Shown: one piece after another, positions 16,392 through 25,418 of the stretch
Numbering within the stretch: the first letter of the stretch is position 1
Layout of the letters: every line of letters begins with the position of its first letter
Assembly (NCBI GenBank): GCA_003138975.1
Contig: PLHQ01000181.1
Coordinates: forward strand, 1-62,611
DNA: 62,611 bases
DNA from: Acidobacteriaceae bacterium
GTDB taxonomy: Bacteria > Acidobacteriota > Terriglobia > Terriglobales > Acidobacteriaceae
Reading direction: 5' to 3'
Program-made: the position numbers and the translations under genes
The notes under the pieces: generated by a model
What the model was told of the DNA's origin: nothing
Seen by the model: only the letters and a program-made list of their open reading frames with translations
Database searches by the model: none

Positions 16392-17012
16392 GTGACCACC
16401 GATGAAGAATTAAACGTACTCGAAACGCAACTGCGGCGCTTAAAGATCGAGTACGAGGTCTATTTCAGCAATCCGTCCAAGCGCCCGCCCACCGACATCG
16501 AGTGGAAGGTACTCTCGTTGCTGCGCAAGTTTTCCGACGGCGGACGCATGAATTTTTCTCAGCGCTACCGCTATAATGAGATGGCGCAGCGCTACGCCGT
16601 CTACAGCGATCTGTGGCGCAAAAAGTCACGCATACGCGAGGAAGGCTACCGCCGTCCCCAGGATGCGCTTCTCTCCGTACAAGGGGTTCGCCCGGAAGAA
16701 GAGCACAGACCCCAGCACAATCCTGTCTACGGCTTGAGTCAGGCTGCTGCTGTGCCGGTGTCATCGCCGCAGCCCTTCACCTTGCATAGTGTGGATCAGA
16801 CCGAACAGGAGGAGGTGGAGCGCCTCTACAATACGCTGGTGGCGGCCAAGAAAAAGGCGGGCGAGAGTGTCTCCGGCAATCTGGATTCCTTCTCCACCTT
16901 CGTGCAGAGGAAGACCGCCGAGATCCGCAAGCAGTATCACTGCGAGGGCGTCGAATTCTCCGTCGAGCTCACCGAAGGCCACGTCAAACTGAAGGCCAAG
17001 GCGAAAGCGTAG
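16392..17012 (+). CDS. MXAN_5187-type C-terminal domain protein, unknown function
   Basis: This is a 206-residue soluble protein. Two regions look conserved: residues about 5-75, a coiled-coil-like start (ELNVLETQLRRLKIEYEVYF) followed by RPPTDIEWKVLSLLRKFSD and MNFSQRYRYNEMAQRYAVYSDLWRKK; and residues about 135-200, with FSTFVQRKTAEIRKQYHCEGVEFSVELTEGHVKLKAKAK. They resemble the domain named after Myxococcus MXAN_5187, whose role is unknown. The linker is Gln/Pro-rich. GTG at 16392 is preferred because GGAG lies seven bases upstream; the longer TTG start is weaker. Confidence 0.7.
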   Translation: MTTDEELNVLETQLRRLKIEYEVYFSNPSKRPPTDIEWKVLSLLRKFSDGGRMNFSQRYRYNEMAQRYAVYSDLWRKKSRIREEGYRRPQDALLSVQGVRPEEEHRPQHNPVYGLSQAAAVPVSSPQPFTLHSVDQTEQEEVERLYNTLVAAKKKAGESVSGNLDSFSTFVQRKTAEIRKQYHCEGVEFSVELTEGHVKLKAKAKA

Positions 17013-17028
17013 GAGCCGTCATGGGTCG

Positions 17029-17103
17029 ATGGTCGTTGGTCGTTCGCAATTCCTCCCGGACCTAACTAAATTCCGTGGTACCAGCCGACAAACGACCGAT
17101 GGC
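17029..17103. repeat. Inverted repeat of GGTCGTT words
   Basis: GGTCGATGGTCGTTGGTCG (17025-17043 region, three near-copies of one word) faces GACAAACGACCGATGGCC (17087-17104) in the opposite orientation. It occupies the gap between the previous gene and purH. Confidence 0.6.
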
Positions 17104-17156
17104 CGCATTGCTGATAGAATTTTCGGTCACTCCGGATTTCCTATCCGAGGCCGATC

Positions 17157-18722
17157 ATGTCTTCCAGCACTTCTAAGATCCAGCGCGCCATCCTCAGCGT
17201 TACCGACAAAACCGGCCTCGTGGACTTCGCCCGCAAGCTTTCGAGCCTTGGCATCGAACTCATTTCCACAGGAGGAACGGCTAAGCTGCTGCGCGATTCA
17301 GGCATCGCCGTAAAAGATGTTTCTGACCTCACCAGTTTCCCCGAAATGCTCAATGGCCGCGTCAAGACTCTGCATCCCAAGGTGCATGGCGGTATCCTGT
17401 ACCGCCGTGAAAATCCCGCACACACCGCTGCTGTGGCCGAGCACGGTATCCAGTCGATAGACATGGTCGTGGTGAATCTCTACGCCTTCGAGAAAACTGC
17501 CGCCAAGCCAGGCGTGGCTTTCGAAGAATTGATCGAGAACATCGACATCGGCGGACCTTCCATGATCCGCTCCGCTGCCAAGAACTTTCACGATGTTGCC
17601 GTCCTCACCTCGCCGTCCGACTACCAGGCCATAGCCGAAGAACTCGCCCGCACCGACGGCGCGATCTCGCTCGATACTAAGTGGCGCCTGGCGCAGAAAG
17701 CCTTCGCCACTACCGCCGCGTACGATTCCGCCATTGCTTCCACGCTCGAACGCATCCCCACGGATTTCCATCTACCGTCCGCGGACAAAACTTTTCCGAA
17801 AACGCTTCGCCTGTCCTTCCAGAAAATCCTTGATCTGCGCTACGGTGAGAACCCTCATCAGAAGGCGGCCATGTACTCAGACGGCTCCGGCGTTGGCGTC
17901 GCCAATGCTCGCCAGATTCAGGGCAAGGAACTTTCCTACAACAACATCGTGGACCTGCAAGCTGCGTGGGATCTCGCTCAGGAATTCGACGAGCCCGTCT
18001 GCGCCATCATCAAACACACCAATCCCTGCGGCACGGCCACCGGCAAGACTCTCGCCGAGGCCTACAAGCGGGCTCTCGAATGCGATCCTGTCTCCGCATT
18101 CGGCGGCGTGATTGGCGTGAACCGCTTCATCGACGCCGAAGCCGCCGAGGAAATGCACAAGCTTTTCCTCGAAGTGATTGCCGCTCCCGCCTTCGACGAA
18201 GCCGCGAAATCCCGATTCGCCACCAAGAAAAATCTCCGCCTAATCGAAGTCGCGCCTGCAGCGCAACAATGGATTCTTAAAAATATCTCCGGCGGAATTC
18301 TCTTGCAGGACGCCGACTCCCGACCCTTGCAGGACGTCGATCTCAAAGTTGTCACTCAACGCGCCCCCACGCCCGAAGAAACTCGCGCGCTCCTCTTTGC
18401 GTGGAAAGTTTGCAAGCACGTCAAGTCCAATGCCATCGTCTACGCCCGCGACGGACAGACCGTCGGCGTCGGTGCCGGACAGATGAGCCGCGTCGATTCC
18501 GCCAAGATCGGCGCCATGAAAGCGCAATTGCCGCTGAAAGGAACTGTCGCCGCCTCCGACGCATTTTTTCCGTTCCCTGACGGCGTCGAGGAAATCGCCA
18601 AAGCAGGCGCCGCTGCCATCATCCAACCCGGAGGCTCGCAGCGCGATCCCGAAGTCGTCGCAGCCGCCGACCGCCTCGGCCTCGCAATGCTGTTCACCGG
18701 CGTGCGCCACTTCCGCCACTAG
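17157..18722 (+). CDS. purH: Bifunctional AICAR transformylase/IMP cyclohydrolase
   Basis: PurH catalyses the last two steps of de novo IMP synthesis. The 521 residues match the usual length. The N-terminal MGS-like cyclohydrolase domain (1-150) has ELISTGGTAKLL and LHPKVHGGILYRR. The transformylase part contains RYGENPHQKA near 225 and the catalytic IKHTNPCGTA near 284-293, and ends with IIQPGGSQRDPEVVAAAD and FTGVRHFRH. GAGG lies seven bases ahead of the ATG. No other purine gene is adjacent. Confidence 0.97.
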   Translation: MSSSTSKIQRAILSVTDKTGLVDFARKLSSLGIELISTGGTAKLLRDSGIAVKDVSDLTSFPEMLNGRVKTLHPKVHGGILYRRENPAHTAAVAEHGIQSIDMVVVNLYAFEKTAAKPGVAFEELIENIDIGGPSMIRSAAKNFHDVAVLTSPSDYQAIAEELARTDGAISLDTKWRLAQKAFATTAAYDSAIASTLERIPTDFHLPSADKTFPKTLRLSFQKILDLRYGENPHQKAAMYSDGSGVGVANARQIQGKELSYNNIVDLQAAWDLAQEFDEPVCAIIKHTNPCGTATGKTLAEAYKRALECDPVSAFGGVIGVNRFIDAEAAEEMHKLFLEVIAAPAFDEAAKSRFATKKNLRLIEVAPAAQQWILKNISGGILLQDADSRPLQDVDLKVVTQRAPTPEETRALLFAWKVCKHVKSNAIVYARDGQTVGVGAGQMSRVDSAKIGAMKAQLPLKGTVAASDAFFPFPDGVEEIAKAGAAAIIQPGGSQRDPEVVAAADRLGLAMLFTGVRHFRH

Positions 18723-19017
18723 CGAAGCGATCGCTGGTTCGGCGAGTCTGAGCGGCTTACTCGTCACCATAATTGCATCCATGGGCTTTACCAAACTTGA
18801 CAATTCCCGCGTGCAAGTCGCCGCAGTCCCTGTACTTCCGGCTTTGCCGTGTATCAGATGTCTCGCAGAGTTTTTCCCAATCGGATGGCTGACAGGTTAG
18901 AATTAAAGCACCTCAGCCGCGGCGGTCTTGCATCCAATGGCTATGGTTTCAGGAAGTGCGCTCAGCTCTAATACGAACAGTTCTCTCGGAATTAACTCCA
19001 GCGTCCTCAGGTCGAGC

Positions 19018-21117
19018 ATGAATAGAATTTTTCGCGCAGCTTTAATGTTGTCCTTCTTCGCAGCGGCCGCGTCCGCGCAAACCAGTCCATCCGCGCCGGC
19101 TGCCGCCCAACCAGCTGAGTCCAAAGCGGCCGACTCCAAGCCCGCGCAGTCTTCGCCGCACAAAGTGGACCATGCTGCTTCTTATTATCACTACACGCTG
19201 GCGCACTTGTACGAAGAGCAGGTCACCGCCTACGGCCGCAGCGAACTGGCCAACAAGGCCATGGAAGAATACCGGCTCGCCATCGAGGCTGACCCCTCGT
19301 CTGAATTTCTCACCTCCGGTCTCGCCGAACTTTACGTCAAGACCGGACGCATCCGCGATGCCGTGCTCGAAGCGCAAGATATCATCAAGCGCGATCCCAA
19401 CAATCTTGAAGCCCACAAGCTGCTGGGCCGCATTTATTTACGCTCTCTCGGCGATATGCCCGGCAACGGCAATGGCTCCGAGAACGTGCTTAAGCTAGCC
19501 ATCGAGCAGTACCAACAGATCATCAAGATCGAGCCCACTAATGTGGACGACCACCTTCTGCTCGGTCGCCTCTATCGCCTGGATAACGACTCGCAGAAGG
19601 CAGAAAACGAACTCAAGACCGCTGTCAAGCTCGATCCCGATTCCGAAGAAGCGGTTACCACTCTCGCCCTTCTCTACAGCGACGAGGGTGACACTGCTCA
19701 CGCCCTGCAGGTGCTCAGTTCCGTGCCCGATACGGGGCGTTCCGCCAAGCTGTATGCCGCGCTCGGCGCCACCTATGAGCAGCGCAAGGATTACAAGGAC
19801 GCGATCGACGCTTACAAACACGCCATTCAGTTGGATCGCGACAATCTCGACGCCATCCGTGGCCTCGCTGAAAACTACCTGAACGATGGCCAGATCGACG
19901 CCGCCCTCGATCAGTACAAAGTGATTGCCGACGCGAATCCTGAGGACGCGCAAACTTACCTGCGCATGTCCGAGATTTATCGCCGCCAGGGCAAGTACGA
20001 TCAGGCCCTCGATGGTCTGAAAAAAGCTGAAGCCATGGTCCCCGATGCATTGGAAGTTCCCTACAACATCGCGGTCGTCTACGAAGCCCAGGGGCGCTAC
20101 GACGAAGCCATCAAGATTTTGCAAGATCTTCTGAAGAAAACGGAGAAGCCTGATAACAGCTATTCCCAGGGTGACCGCAACAATCGCGGAATTTTTATCG
20201 AGCGCCTCGGAATGGTTTATCGCGACCAGGAAAACTATCCGGCTGCGGTGGACGCTTTCCGCAAAATGATCCCGCTCGGCGATGACAATGCCAAAACCGG
20301 CTATCAGGACGTGATCGATACCTACCGCGAAGCCAAGCAGTGGCCGCAGGCTACCGCCGCCGCCAAAGAGGCCGTGCAAAAACTGCCGGATGATCAGGAG
20401 TTGCGCATGGTCCTTGATGCACAACTCGCCGATACCGGCGATCCTGAAAAGCCTCTCGCCGACGTGCGCTCGCTGCTGAAAGGCAAGCCGGAAGATCGCG
20501 AAGTCTACGTTCGGCTGGCCATCATGTACACACGCCTCAAGCGGTATAGTGACGCCGAGGAGGCTCTCAATAAGGCCGAGTTGCTTTCCACCAAGTCCGA
20601 GGACAAGGAGTACGTCTTCTTCTTGCGCGGCGACACTTATGAGCACGAAAAGAAATACGATGAAGCGGAAGCGGAATTCAAAAAAGTCCTCGCCGCCAAC
20701 CCGCAGAGCGCCGTGACCTTGAATTATCTGGGCTATATGAATGCCGATCGCGGAGTGCAGCTCGAAGAGTCACTCAACTATATTAAGCTGGCCGTAAGTC
20801 TTGATCCCACCAACGGCGCCTATCTGGATTCCCTGGGCTGGGCTTACTTCAAACTGGGCAAGTACGATCTCGCCGAAGAGAATCTCAACAAGGCATCCCT
20901 GCGCATGGGTTCAGACCCAACCGTGCAGGATCATCTCGGTGACCTTTTCCAGAAGACAGGCCGCCTGAAACTGGCCGCCGCTCACTGGGAGCGCGCGATG
21001 GAAGAATGGAATAAAACCGTGCCCGCGGAAGTCGACGGCGATCTGTTTGCAGCCACGCAAACGAAGCTCGACGCCGCCAAAGTACGGCTGGCCAAGGAAG
21101 AATCGGGGAAACAGTAA
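19018..21117 (+). CDS. Secreted tetratricopeptide repeat protein
   Basis: This 699-residue protein has a signal peptide (NRIFRAALMLSFFAAAASA, cleavage near residue 20), an Ala/Ser/Pro linker, and then an almost continuous run of TPR units, at least twelve, for example EQYQQIIKIEPTNVDDHLLL, DAYKHAIQLDRDNLDAIRGL and EAEFKKVLAANPQSAVTLNY. TPR solenoids bind proteins, so a periplasmic or surface scaffold role is likely. The ATG at 19018 is preferred over an upstream in-frame ATG at 18928 because it starts the signal peptide. The 295 bases between purH and this gene contain no recognisable gene. Confidence 0.9.
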   Translation: MNRIFRAALMLSFFAAAASAQTSPSAPAAAQPAESKAADSKPAQSSPHKVDHAASYYHYTLAHLYEEQVTAYGRSELANKAMEEYRLAIEADPSSEFLTSGLAELYVKTGRIRDAVLEAQDIIKRDPNNLEAHKLLGRIYLRSLGDMPGNGNGSENVLKLAIEQYQQIIKIEPTNVDDHLLLGRLYRLDNDSQKAENELKTAVKLDPDSEEAVTTLALLYSDEGDTAHALQVLSSVPDTGRSAKLYAALGATYEQRKDYKDAIDAYKHAIQLDRDNLDAIRGLAENYLNDGQIDAALDQYKVIADANPEDAQTYLRMSEIYRRQGKYDQALDGLKKAEAMVPDALEVPYNIAVVYEAQGRYDEAIKILQDLLKKTEKPDNSYSQGDRNNRGIFIERLGMVYRDQENYPAAVDAFRKMIPLGDDNAKTGYQDVIDTYREAKQWPQATAAAKEAVQKLPDDQELRMVLDAQLADTGDPEKPLADVRSLLKGKPEDREVYVRLAIMYTRLKRYSDAEEALNKAELLSTKSEDKEYVFFLRGDTYEHEKKYDEAEAEFKKVLAANPQSAVTLNYLGYMNADRGVQLEESLNYIKLAVSLDPTNGAYLDSLGWAYFKLGKYDLAEENLNKASLRMGSDPTVQDHLGDLFQKTGRLKLAAAHWERAMEEWNKTVPAEVDGDLFAATQTKLDAAKVRLAKEESGKQ

Positions 21118-21125
21118 TTAGTATT

Positions 21126-21183
21126 AGTACCGGGTAACGAGTCCCGAGCAAGAGGATCGATTCAGTACTCGGTACCCGGTACT
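21126..21183. repeat. Long hairpin of GTACCGGGTA-type arms
   Basis: AGTACCGGGTAACGAGT (21126-21142) is the inverse of ACTCGGTACCCGGTACT (21167-21183) except for one base. The 24-base loop separates them. It lies nine bases past the TPR gene stop and may end its transcript or protect its 3' end. There is no T-run. Confidence 0.7.
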
Positions 21184-21218
21184 CGCAACTCAGCCCTCTC
21201 ACCTGTTAGACTTTGAGA

Positions 21219-22337
21219 ATGCTGGCCGGCTACGCGGTGCAGGTGGAACATTCCCGCGGACGGCGCTTCCCTGAACCACCTCATCTTTATCGCAACGACT
21301 ACCAGCGGGACCGCGACCGTGTCATCCACGCCCGCGCCTTTCGCCGTCTCGAAGACAAGACGCAGGTTTTCACCCGCCGCTATTCCGACCACTTCCGCAA
21401 CCGGCTCACCCACACCATCGAAGTAGCGCAGATCACACGCACCGTTGCGGGCGCGCTTGCTCTAAATGTGGATCTGGCGGAGGTGCTTGCGCTGGTGCAC
21501 GACCTCGGCCATCCTCCCTTTGGTCACGCTGGCGAAAAAGCGCTCGACGCCGCCATGCGCGAGCACGGCCTGTTCTTCGACCACAATCTGCACGCCCTGC
21601 GCATCGTGGAAGATTTCGAGCAGCGCTACGCCGCGTTTCGAGGATTGAACCTGACGTTCGAGGTGCGCGAGGGCATCATCAAACACTCGCGGGATTACGA
21701 CGCGGCGAAGCATCCGGAATTAGCGGAGTATCTGCTGGACCAGCGCCCTCCGCTCGAAGCCCAGCTCGTCGACCTGACCGATGAAATCGGCTACAACACA
21801 GCCGACCTCGACGATGGTTACGAGGCCCATCTGCTCACGCTTGACCAAATCCGCGCCGGCGTTCCCGTCTTTGAATCTTTCTTTTGCGAGGTCGAGCAGA
21901 TCTATCCCGAGGCGCCAGAAAAGCTGCAATTCAATGAGGCCCTCAAAGGCGTGTTCAATCGCTTGGCTGGCGATCTTATCACCTACACGCAGGCGCGTCT
22001 GATCCAGGCCGGAATCGAAACTCTGGCCGATGTTCGCCTGCACCCGGAGCGATTAGCCGCTTTCAGCCCCGAAGTGGAAGCGGAGCGCAAGCAGATCAAA
22101 GATTTCCTCTACGAAAATCTCTATTACAGTGTGTCGCTGGCGGGAGAAAAAGACGACGCCGAGCGCATCGTCACCGAACTGTTCACTTTCTGGATGAACA
22201 ATCCCTCAGCTCTGCCGCACTACTACCGGAAGAAAGCGGAACAAGAATCCGTGCCCCGCGTAGTCTGCGACTACCTCGCCGGCATGACGGATCATTTCAT
22301 CATCGAACAGTACGAGAAGCATTGCGGCGGGACGTAA
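21219..22337 (+). CDS. dGTPase-like HD-domain triphosphohydrolase
   Basis: This protein belongs to the deoxyguanosinetriphosphate triphosphohydrolase-like group, which splits dNTPs to deoxynucleoside and triphosphate. It has 372 residues. The start YQRDRDRVIHARAFRRLEDKTQVF is diagnostic. HD metal ligands are His65 (RLTHTIEV), His94-Asp95 (ALVHDLGHPPFGHAGE) and Asp near 183 in VDLTDEIGYNTADLDDG. ATG at 21219 is chosen over TTG at 21213. The group is distinct from E. coli Dgt (about 505 residues) and often acts on several dNTPs. Confidence 0.92.
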   Translation: MLAGYAVQVEHSRGRRFPEPPHLYRNDYQRDRDRVIHARAFRRLEDKTQVFTRRYSDHFRNRLTHTIEVAQITRTVAGALALNVDLAEVLALVHDLGHPPFGHAGEKALDAAMREHGLFFDHNLHALRIVEDFEQRYAAFRGLNLTFEVREGIIKHSRDYDAAKHPELAEYLLDQRPPLEAQLVDLTDEIGYNTADLDDGYEAHLLTLDQIRAGVPVFESFFCEVEQIYPEAPEKLQFNEALKGVFNRLAGDLITYTQARLIQAGIETLADVRLHPERLAAFSPEVEAERKQIKDFLYENLYYSVSLAGEKDDAERIVTELFTFWMNNPSALPHYYRKKAEQESVPRVVCDYLAGMTDHFIIEQYEKHCGGT

Positions 22338-22356
22338 CGCACGTGCCGCGAAACAT

Positions 22357-23859
22357 TCACTTTTCTCCTGCCACTGCCGCCACCACATCAAACAAAATCC
22401 TCGGCCCGCGCCGTACTTCCTCCACGCGAATGCGTTCGTCGTTCCCATGCTCCGTGTTGCCTTCTTCTTCCGTGGCCGTATAAGGAGTGAAACCGTAGGC
22501 ATTGATGCCCAGAGGCCGATATCGCTGATTTTCGGTGTACCCACTGGTGATGTGCGGGACGACAGGAGCGCCTGGGAAATATCTCTCCGAGACCCTGCGG
22601 ATGGCCTCGTATAACGCCGTATTCGTAGGCGAATAATTGGCGACGCGAAACTCTGGGTCCAGCGGTTCGACGGTGACGTTTGGATCATCCACCACTCGCC
22701 GGATTTGCTCCAGCAGCGCCTTGGGATCTCCACCGGGCAGAATGCGCACATCCAGGTTCGCCCAAGCCTCCGGCGGGATCACGTTGGTTTGTTCGGAGCC
22801 GCCAAACATGGTTAGAGAAATGGTGTCGCGCAGCAGAAAGTTCAGCGACTCGTCTTTCTCCACATCCTGCTGAAACTTCTTGTCTTCGATCACCTTGCGG
22901 ATGTTGCGATACTCTCGCGCCTGCTCCGGCGGTTCGTACGGCGCCATGTCCCGTAGAAACTCCTCGACGACCGGCAGCACCTTCAGCGGTGTGCGGTAAG
23001 CCAGAATGCGGTCCAGCGCGTGCACTAGACGATTTGGCGCGGAATCCGAAATGGGGCGCGACGCGTGTCCCGGACGCCCACGCGCTGCCACGTGCAACCA
23101 GAACGTCGTCTTCTCGCCCACATCCACGCCCACGTATTTCACCTTGCCATTTTCCAGCAGGTTCTCTCCACCTTCGTTGATCAAGAACTCCGCGTTCTCC
23201 AGCAAATCGCGCTGGTGCACAATGAACCAGTCGGTGCCCGTGTCCAGAACTTCTTCATCGGCAACAGCCAGGAAAATCACATCGCGGTCAAGTTCAATCT
23301 TCTCCCGCTTCAGCATCACCATCACCACCAATTGCGCCAGGCCTTCATCTTTCATATCCTGCGCGCCCCGGCCCCACAGCCAACCGTCTTTGATCTCGCC
23401 GCTGAACGGCGGGACTCTCCAGTGCGTGGCATCGCTGGTGACCACATCCATGTGGTTCAGCAGGATGATTGGCCGCTTGGCTTCTGCCGACGTGTGTGGC
23501 AGGCGCGCCCACAGATCCCCACGCCCGGGCACGTATTCAAAGGCGCGACTTTCTATGCCTTCCTCGTCCAGAATCTTTTTGTAAAACGAAACGGCGCGCA
23601 TCTCGTGGCCCGGGGGATTCGTGGTGTCGATTCGCAAGTACTCCTGCATCCAGGTTAGAGCCATATCGGAATACTGGCGCATGTGATCGGCCGAAATCCG
23701 GGAGGAAGCCATCACTGGCGCCGGTTCTTCCGGCGCAGCTGCAGATTCCGCCGAAGCCCGATCGGCACTGAAAACCGTCGTTGCTAACGCTAACACCAGC
23801 ACTTGTTTCACCAGTCGTGCGCTCAATGTCACTGTCCACCACGCATTTTCCAGATTCAT
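22357..23859 (-). CDS. Secreted M20-family zinc metallopeptidase
   Basis: This 500-residue enzyme begins with a signal peptide (about 12-38, hydrophobic LVKQVLVLALATTVF, cleavage near ASA-ES). The M20/M25/M40 metal site is complete: His in LLNHMDVV, the bridging Asp in GRGAQDMKDE, the catalytic Glu in VADEEVLDTGTDW, and further ligands in NEGGEN and near the C-terminus in the NTEHGNDE region. PGHASRP belongs to the dimerisation lid. The family includes carboxypeptidases and dipeptidases; the substrate is not readable. ATG at 23859 is used in place of the TTG three codons upstream. It converges on the dGTPase gene with a 19-base gap. Confidence 0.9.
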   Translation of the reverse strand: MNLENAWWTVTLSARLVKQVLVLALATTVFSADRASAESAAAPEEPAPVMASSRISADHMRQYSDMALTWMQEYLRIDTTNPPGHEMRAVSFYKKILDEEGIESRAFEYVPGRGDLWARLPHTSAEAKRPIILLNHMDVVTSDATHWRVPPFSGEIKDGWLWGRGAQDMKDEGLAQLVVMVMLKREKIELDRDVIFLAVADEEVLDTGTDWFIVHQRDLLENAEFLINEGGENLLENGKVKYVGVDVGEKTTFWLHVAARGRPGHASRPISDSAPNRLVHALDRILAYRTPLKVLPVVEEFLRDMAPYEPPEQAREYRNIRKVIEDKKFQQDVEKDESLNFLLRDTISLTMFGGSEQTNVIPPEAWANLDVRILPGGDPKALLEQIRRVVDDPNVTVEPLDPEFRVANYSPTNTALYEAIRRVSERYFPGAPVVPHITSGYTENQRYRPLGINAYGFTPYTATEEEGNTEHGNDERIRVEEVRRGPRILFDVVAAVAGEK

Positions 23860-23977
23860 CGATCCCAAGATTTATCTCCCCTCCTGAACTTCGGCGCTCT
23901 ACGCAGTTTTTATATCAGGTTTGCCAAAATTACCCTGCGCCAGGTCCTGCACACTACCCTCCAGATCGAAACGGAGG

Positions 23978-24220
23978 TACAATGTCTTAGATATCAAGCA
24001 TTTAGCGCCCAAACCTGAAAGCAGGTTTTGGCATCTGAACTGTAATAGATATGGCAGTCGCCGGAACGGTCGCGATGCCTAAGTTTTGAGGTTTTCGGTA
24101 TGGGTTGCGTCAGCGCATACCGGTAGTTTTAGGGGACGCAATTAAAAATCACGCAACACGCCCGTTTCGGCGTGCTGGAGTGGAGCCCCCAAACGCTCCC
24201 CCAAGATGGAGGAAGTTGTT
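23978..24220 (+). promoter_or_regulatory. Long structured leader of the OmpA-like gene
   Basis: The 361-base gap 23860-24220 has no gene. A -10-like TACAAT is at 23978. Four separate hairpins follow: AAACCTG/CAGGTTT (24011-24028), CGGTATG/CATACCG (24096-24122, 13-base loop), CACGCC/GGCGTG (24157-24174) and GGAGC/GCTCC (24182-24199), the last just before the GGAGGA ribosome binding site at 24208. The spacing suggests a folded 5' untranslated RNA. It matches no riboswitch consensus that I recognise. Confidence 0.45.
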
Positions 24221-25108
24221 ATGAACAGTCGTATACTCGCCACTTTGCCCTTGGCCGCGGTGCTTGCGTTTCCGGCTTTCGCGCAAGCTTCGTCTTCTCA
24301 AGATCAGTCCAACCCACCGGCGGCGTCGCAGACGACCCAGTCCACCGATAGCATGAACGGCACCGGCAAGCAGCCGCTACAGGCACCGGCCCGCGAAGGT
24401 TTCTGGGGCCGCGTCAATCCGTTTGCCCGCAAGAGCTACGTGAAGCGCCAAACCGATCCCATCCGCGACCGCGTCAACGAGCTTGACGACCTGACTGCCG
24501 CTAACGGCAAGGCCATCAAAGACACCGATGCACGCGCACAGGCTGGCATCAAGCTGGCTTCCGACAAGGCCAATGAAGCCGACCAGCACGCCATTGATGC
24601 CGGTAACAAAGCCACCATGGCGCAGCAGACCGCGCAACAAGCGACCACCCGCATCCAGACGGTCGAAACCGTGGTTGGCAACATCGACCAGTACAAGGCT
24701 TCCAATCAGACCGAGATCCGCTTTAAGCCCGGTCAAACCGTGCTCAGCAAGAATGCCAAAGATGCTCTGGACGAAATGGCGAATGGAGTGAAGGGCCAGC
24801 GCGGTTACATTATCGAAGTGCAGGGCTTCTCTTCTGGCAAAGGCCAGACTGCAATCACCAATTCGCAGAAGATGGCCGAGTCGGTCGTACGCTACATGGT
24901 GCTGAATCACGAGATTCCGGTTTACCGGATTTATCTCGTGGGCATGGGCAACGCGCCCGTGGCCAGCACTGACGAGAATGATAAGACGAAGCACATGAGC
25001 GGCGGGCGCGTGGAAATCAGCCTGCTGAAGAATGATCTGGAGCAGTTGGCCTCGAGCGGTTCTTCCACTCCGACCACCACTCCCGACCAGCAGCAACAAC
25101 CGAAGTAG
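24221..25108 (+). CDS. OmpA-family protein with coiled-coil spacer
   Basis: This 295-residue exported protein has a signal peptide (1-22, LPLAAVLAFPAFA), a linker, a predicted long helix/coiled coil at about 85-160 rich in Ala/Thr/Gln, and a C-terminal OmpA-like peptidoglycan-binding domain (about 165-270) with IRFKPGQTVLSKNAKDALDEMAN, EVQGFSSGKGQTAITNSQKMAESVVRYMV and RIYLVGMG. The consensus domain usually ends NRRVE; here GGRVEIS stands at that place. No N-terminal beta-barrel is present, so it is likely a periplasmic or lipoprotein-like cell-wall linker. GGAGGA seven bases ahead of 24221 sets the start. Confidence 0.88.
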   Translation: MNSRILATLPLAAVLAFPAFAQASSSQDQSNPPAASQTTQSTDSMNGTGKQPLQAPAREGFWGRVNPFARKSYVKRQTDPIRDRVNELDDLTAANGKAIKDTDARAQAGIKLASDKANEADQHAIDAGNKATMAQQTAQQATTRIQTVETVVGNIDQYKASNQTEIRFKPGQTVLSKNAKDALDEMANGVKGQRGYIIEVQGFSSGKGQTAITNSQKMAESVVRYMVLNHEIPVYRIYLVGMGNAPVASTDENDKTKHMSGGRVEISLLKNDLEQLASSGSSTPTTTPDQQQQPK

Positions 25109-25162
25109 TTGCAATCGATGCAGTTGGGACCAAAGGTCGCCTCGACCAAGTCCCTCCCCCCA

Positions 25163-25206
25163 CGAGAAAGGGCCTCTCGCGCAAGCGAGGGGCTTTCTCG
25201 CGTTTT
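25163..25206 (+). terminator. Rho-independent terminator after OmpA-like gene
   Basis: CGAGAAAG at 25163-25170 pairs with CTTTCTCG at 25193-25200 and the inner CCTCTCG pairs with CGAGGGG across a short loop; a TTTT run follows at 25203-25206. It is a strong hairpin 54 bases past the stop. Confidence 0.85.
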
Positions 25207-25418
25207 GGGAGGATTCCTGTCTGGATTTCCGGTGGTGTGCACCAGTGGGGCGAATGAATTTCACTGGCTCGCCGACGTGGTGGTAGTGATGCAGCAACAG
25301 GTGGGCCTCAAAACCGGCGACAAACCAGGCAGCTGCTTCAACAATTCGCATAAATTGGGGCGTCATCAGGAAGGAATACGCTACCGCGCATCCCATCTTA
25401 GCCGTGTCTCCCTACCAT
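25207..25418. other. Non-coding gap with no recognised feature
   Basis: Between the OmpA-like gene's terminator and the broken sigma-54 activator I find no supported gene. A minus-strand frame here (upper end 25396) has a hydrophobic run but continues antisense through the terminator and the OmpA gene, so it is not accepted. Confidence 0.4.

Noticed and set aside
18781-18900. A 39-residue ORF (MGFTKLDNSRVQ...) in the gap before the TPR gene
   Set aside because: It has no ribosome binding site and no conserved feature, so it is not listed as a gene.
19495-20646. Long minus-strand frame of 383 residues inside the TPR gene
   Set aside because: It is the mirror image of a GC-rich TPR coding sequence. 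The plus-strand protein has clear TPRs and a signal peptide.
24377-25396. Long minus-strand frame of 339 residues across the OmpA-like gene
   Set aside because: It is antisense to a well-supported gene and its terminator, has no recognisable domain and no ribosome binding site.
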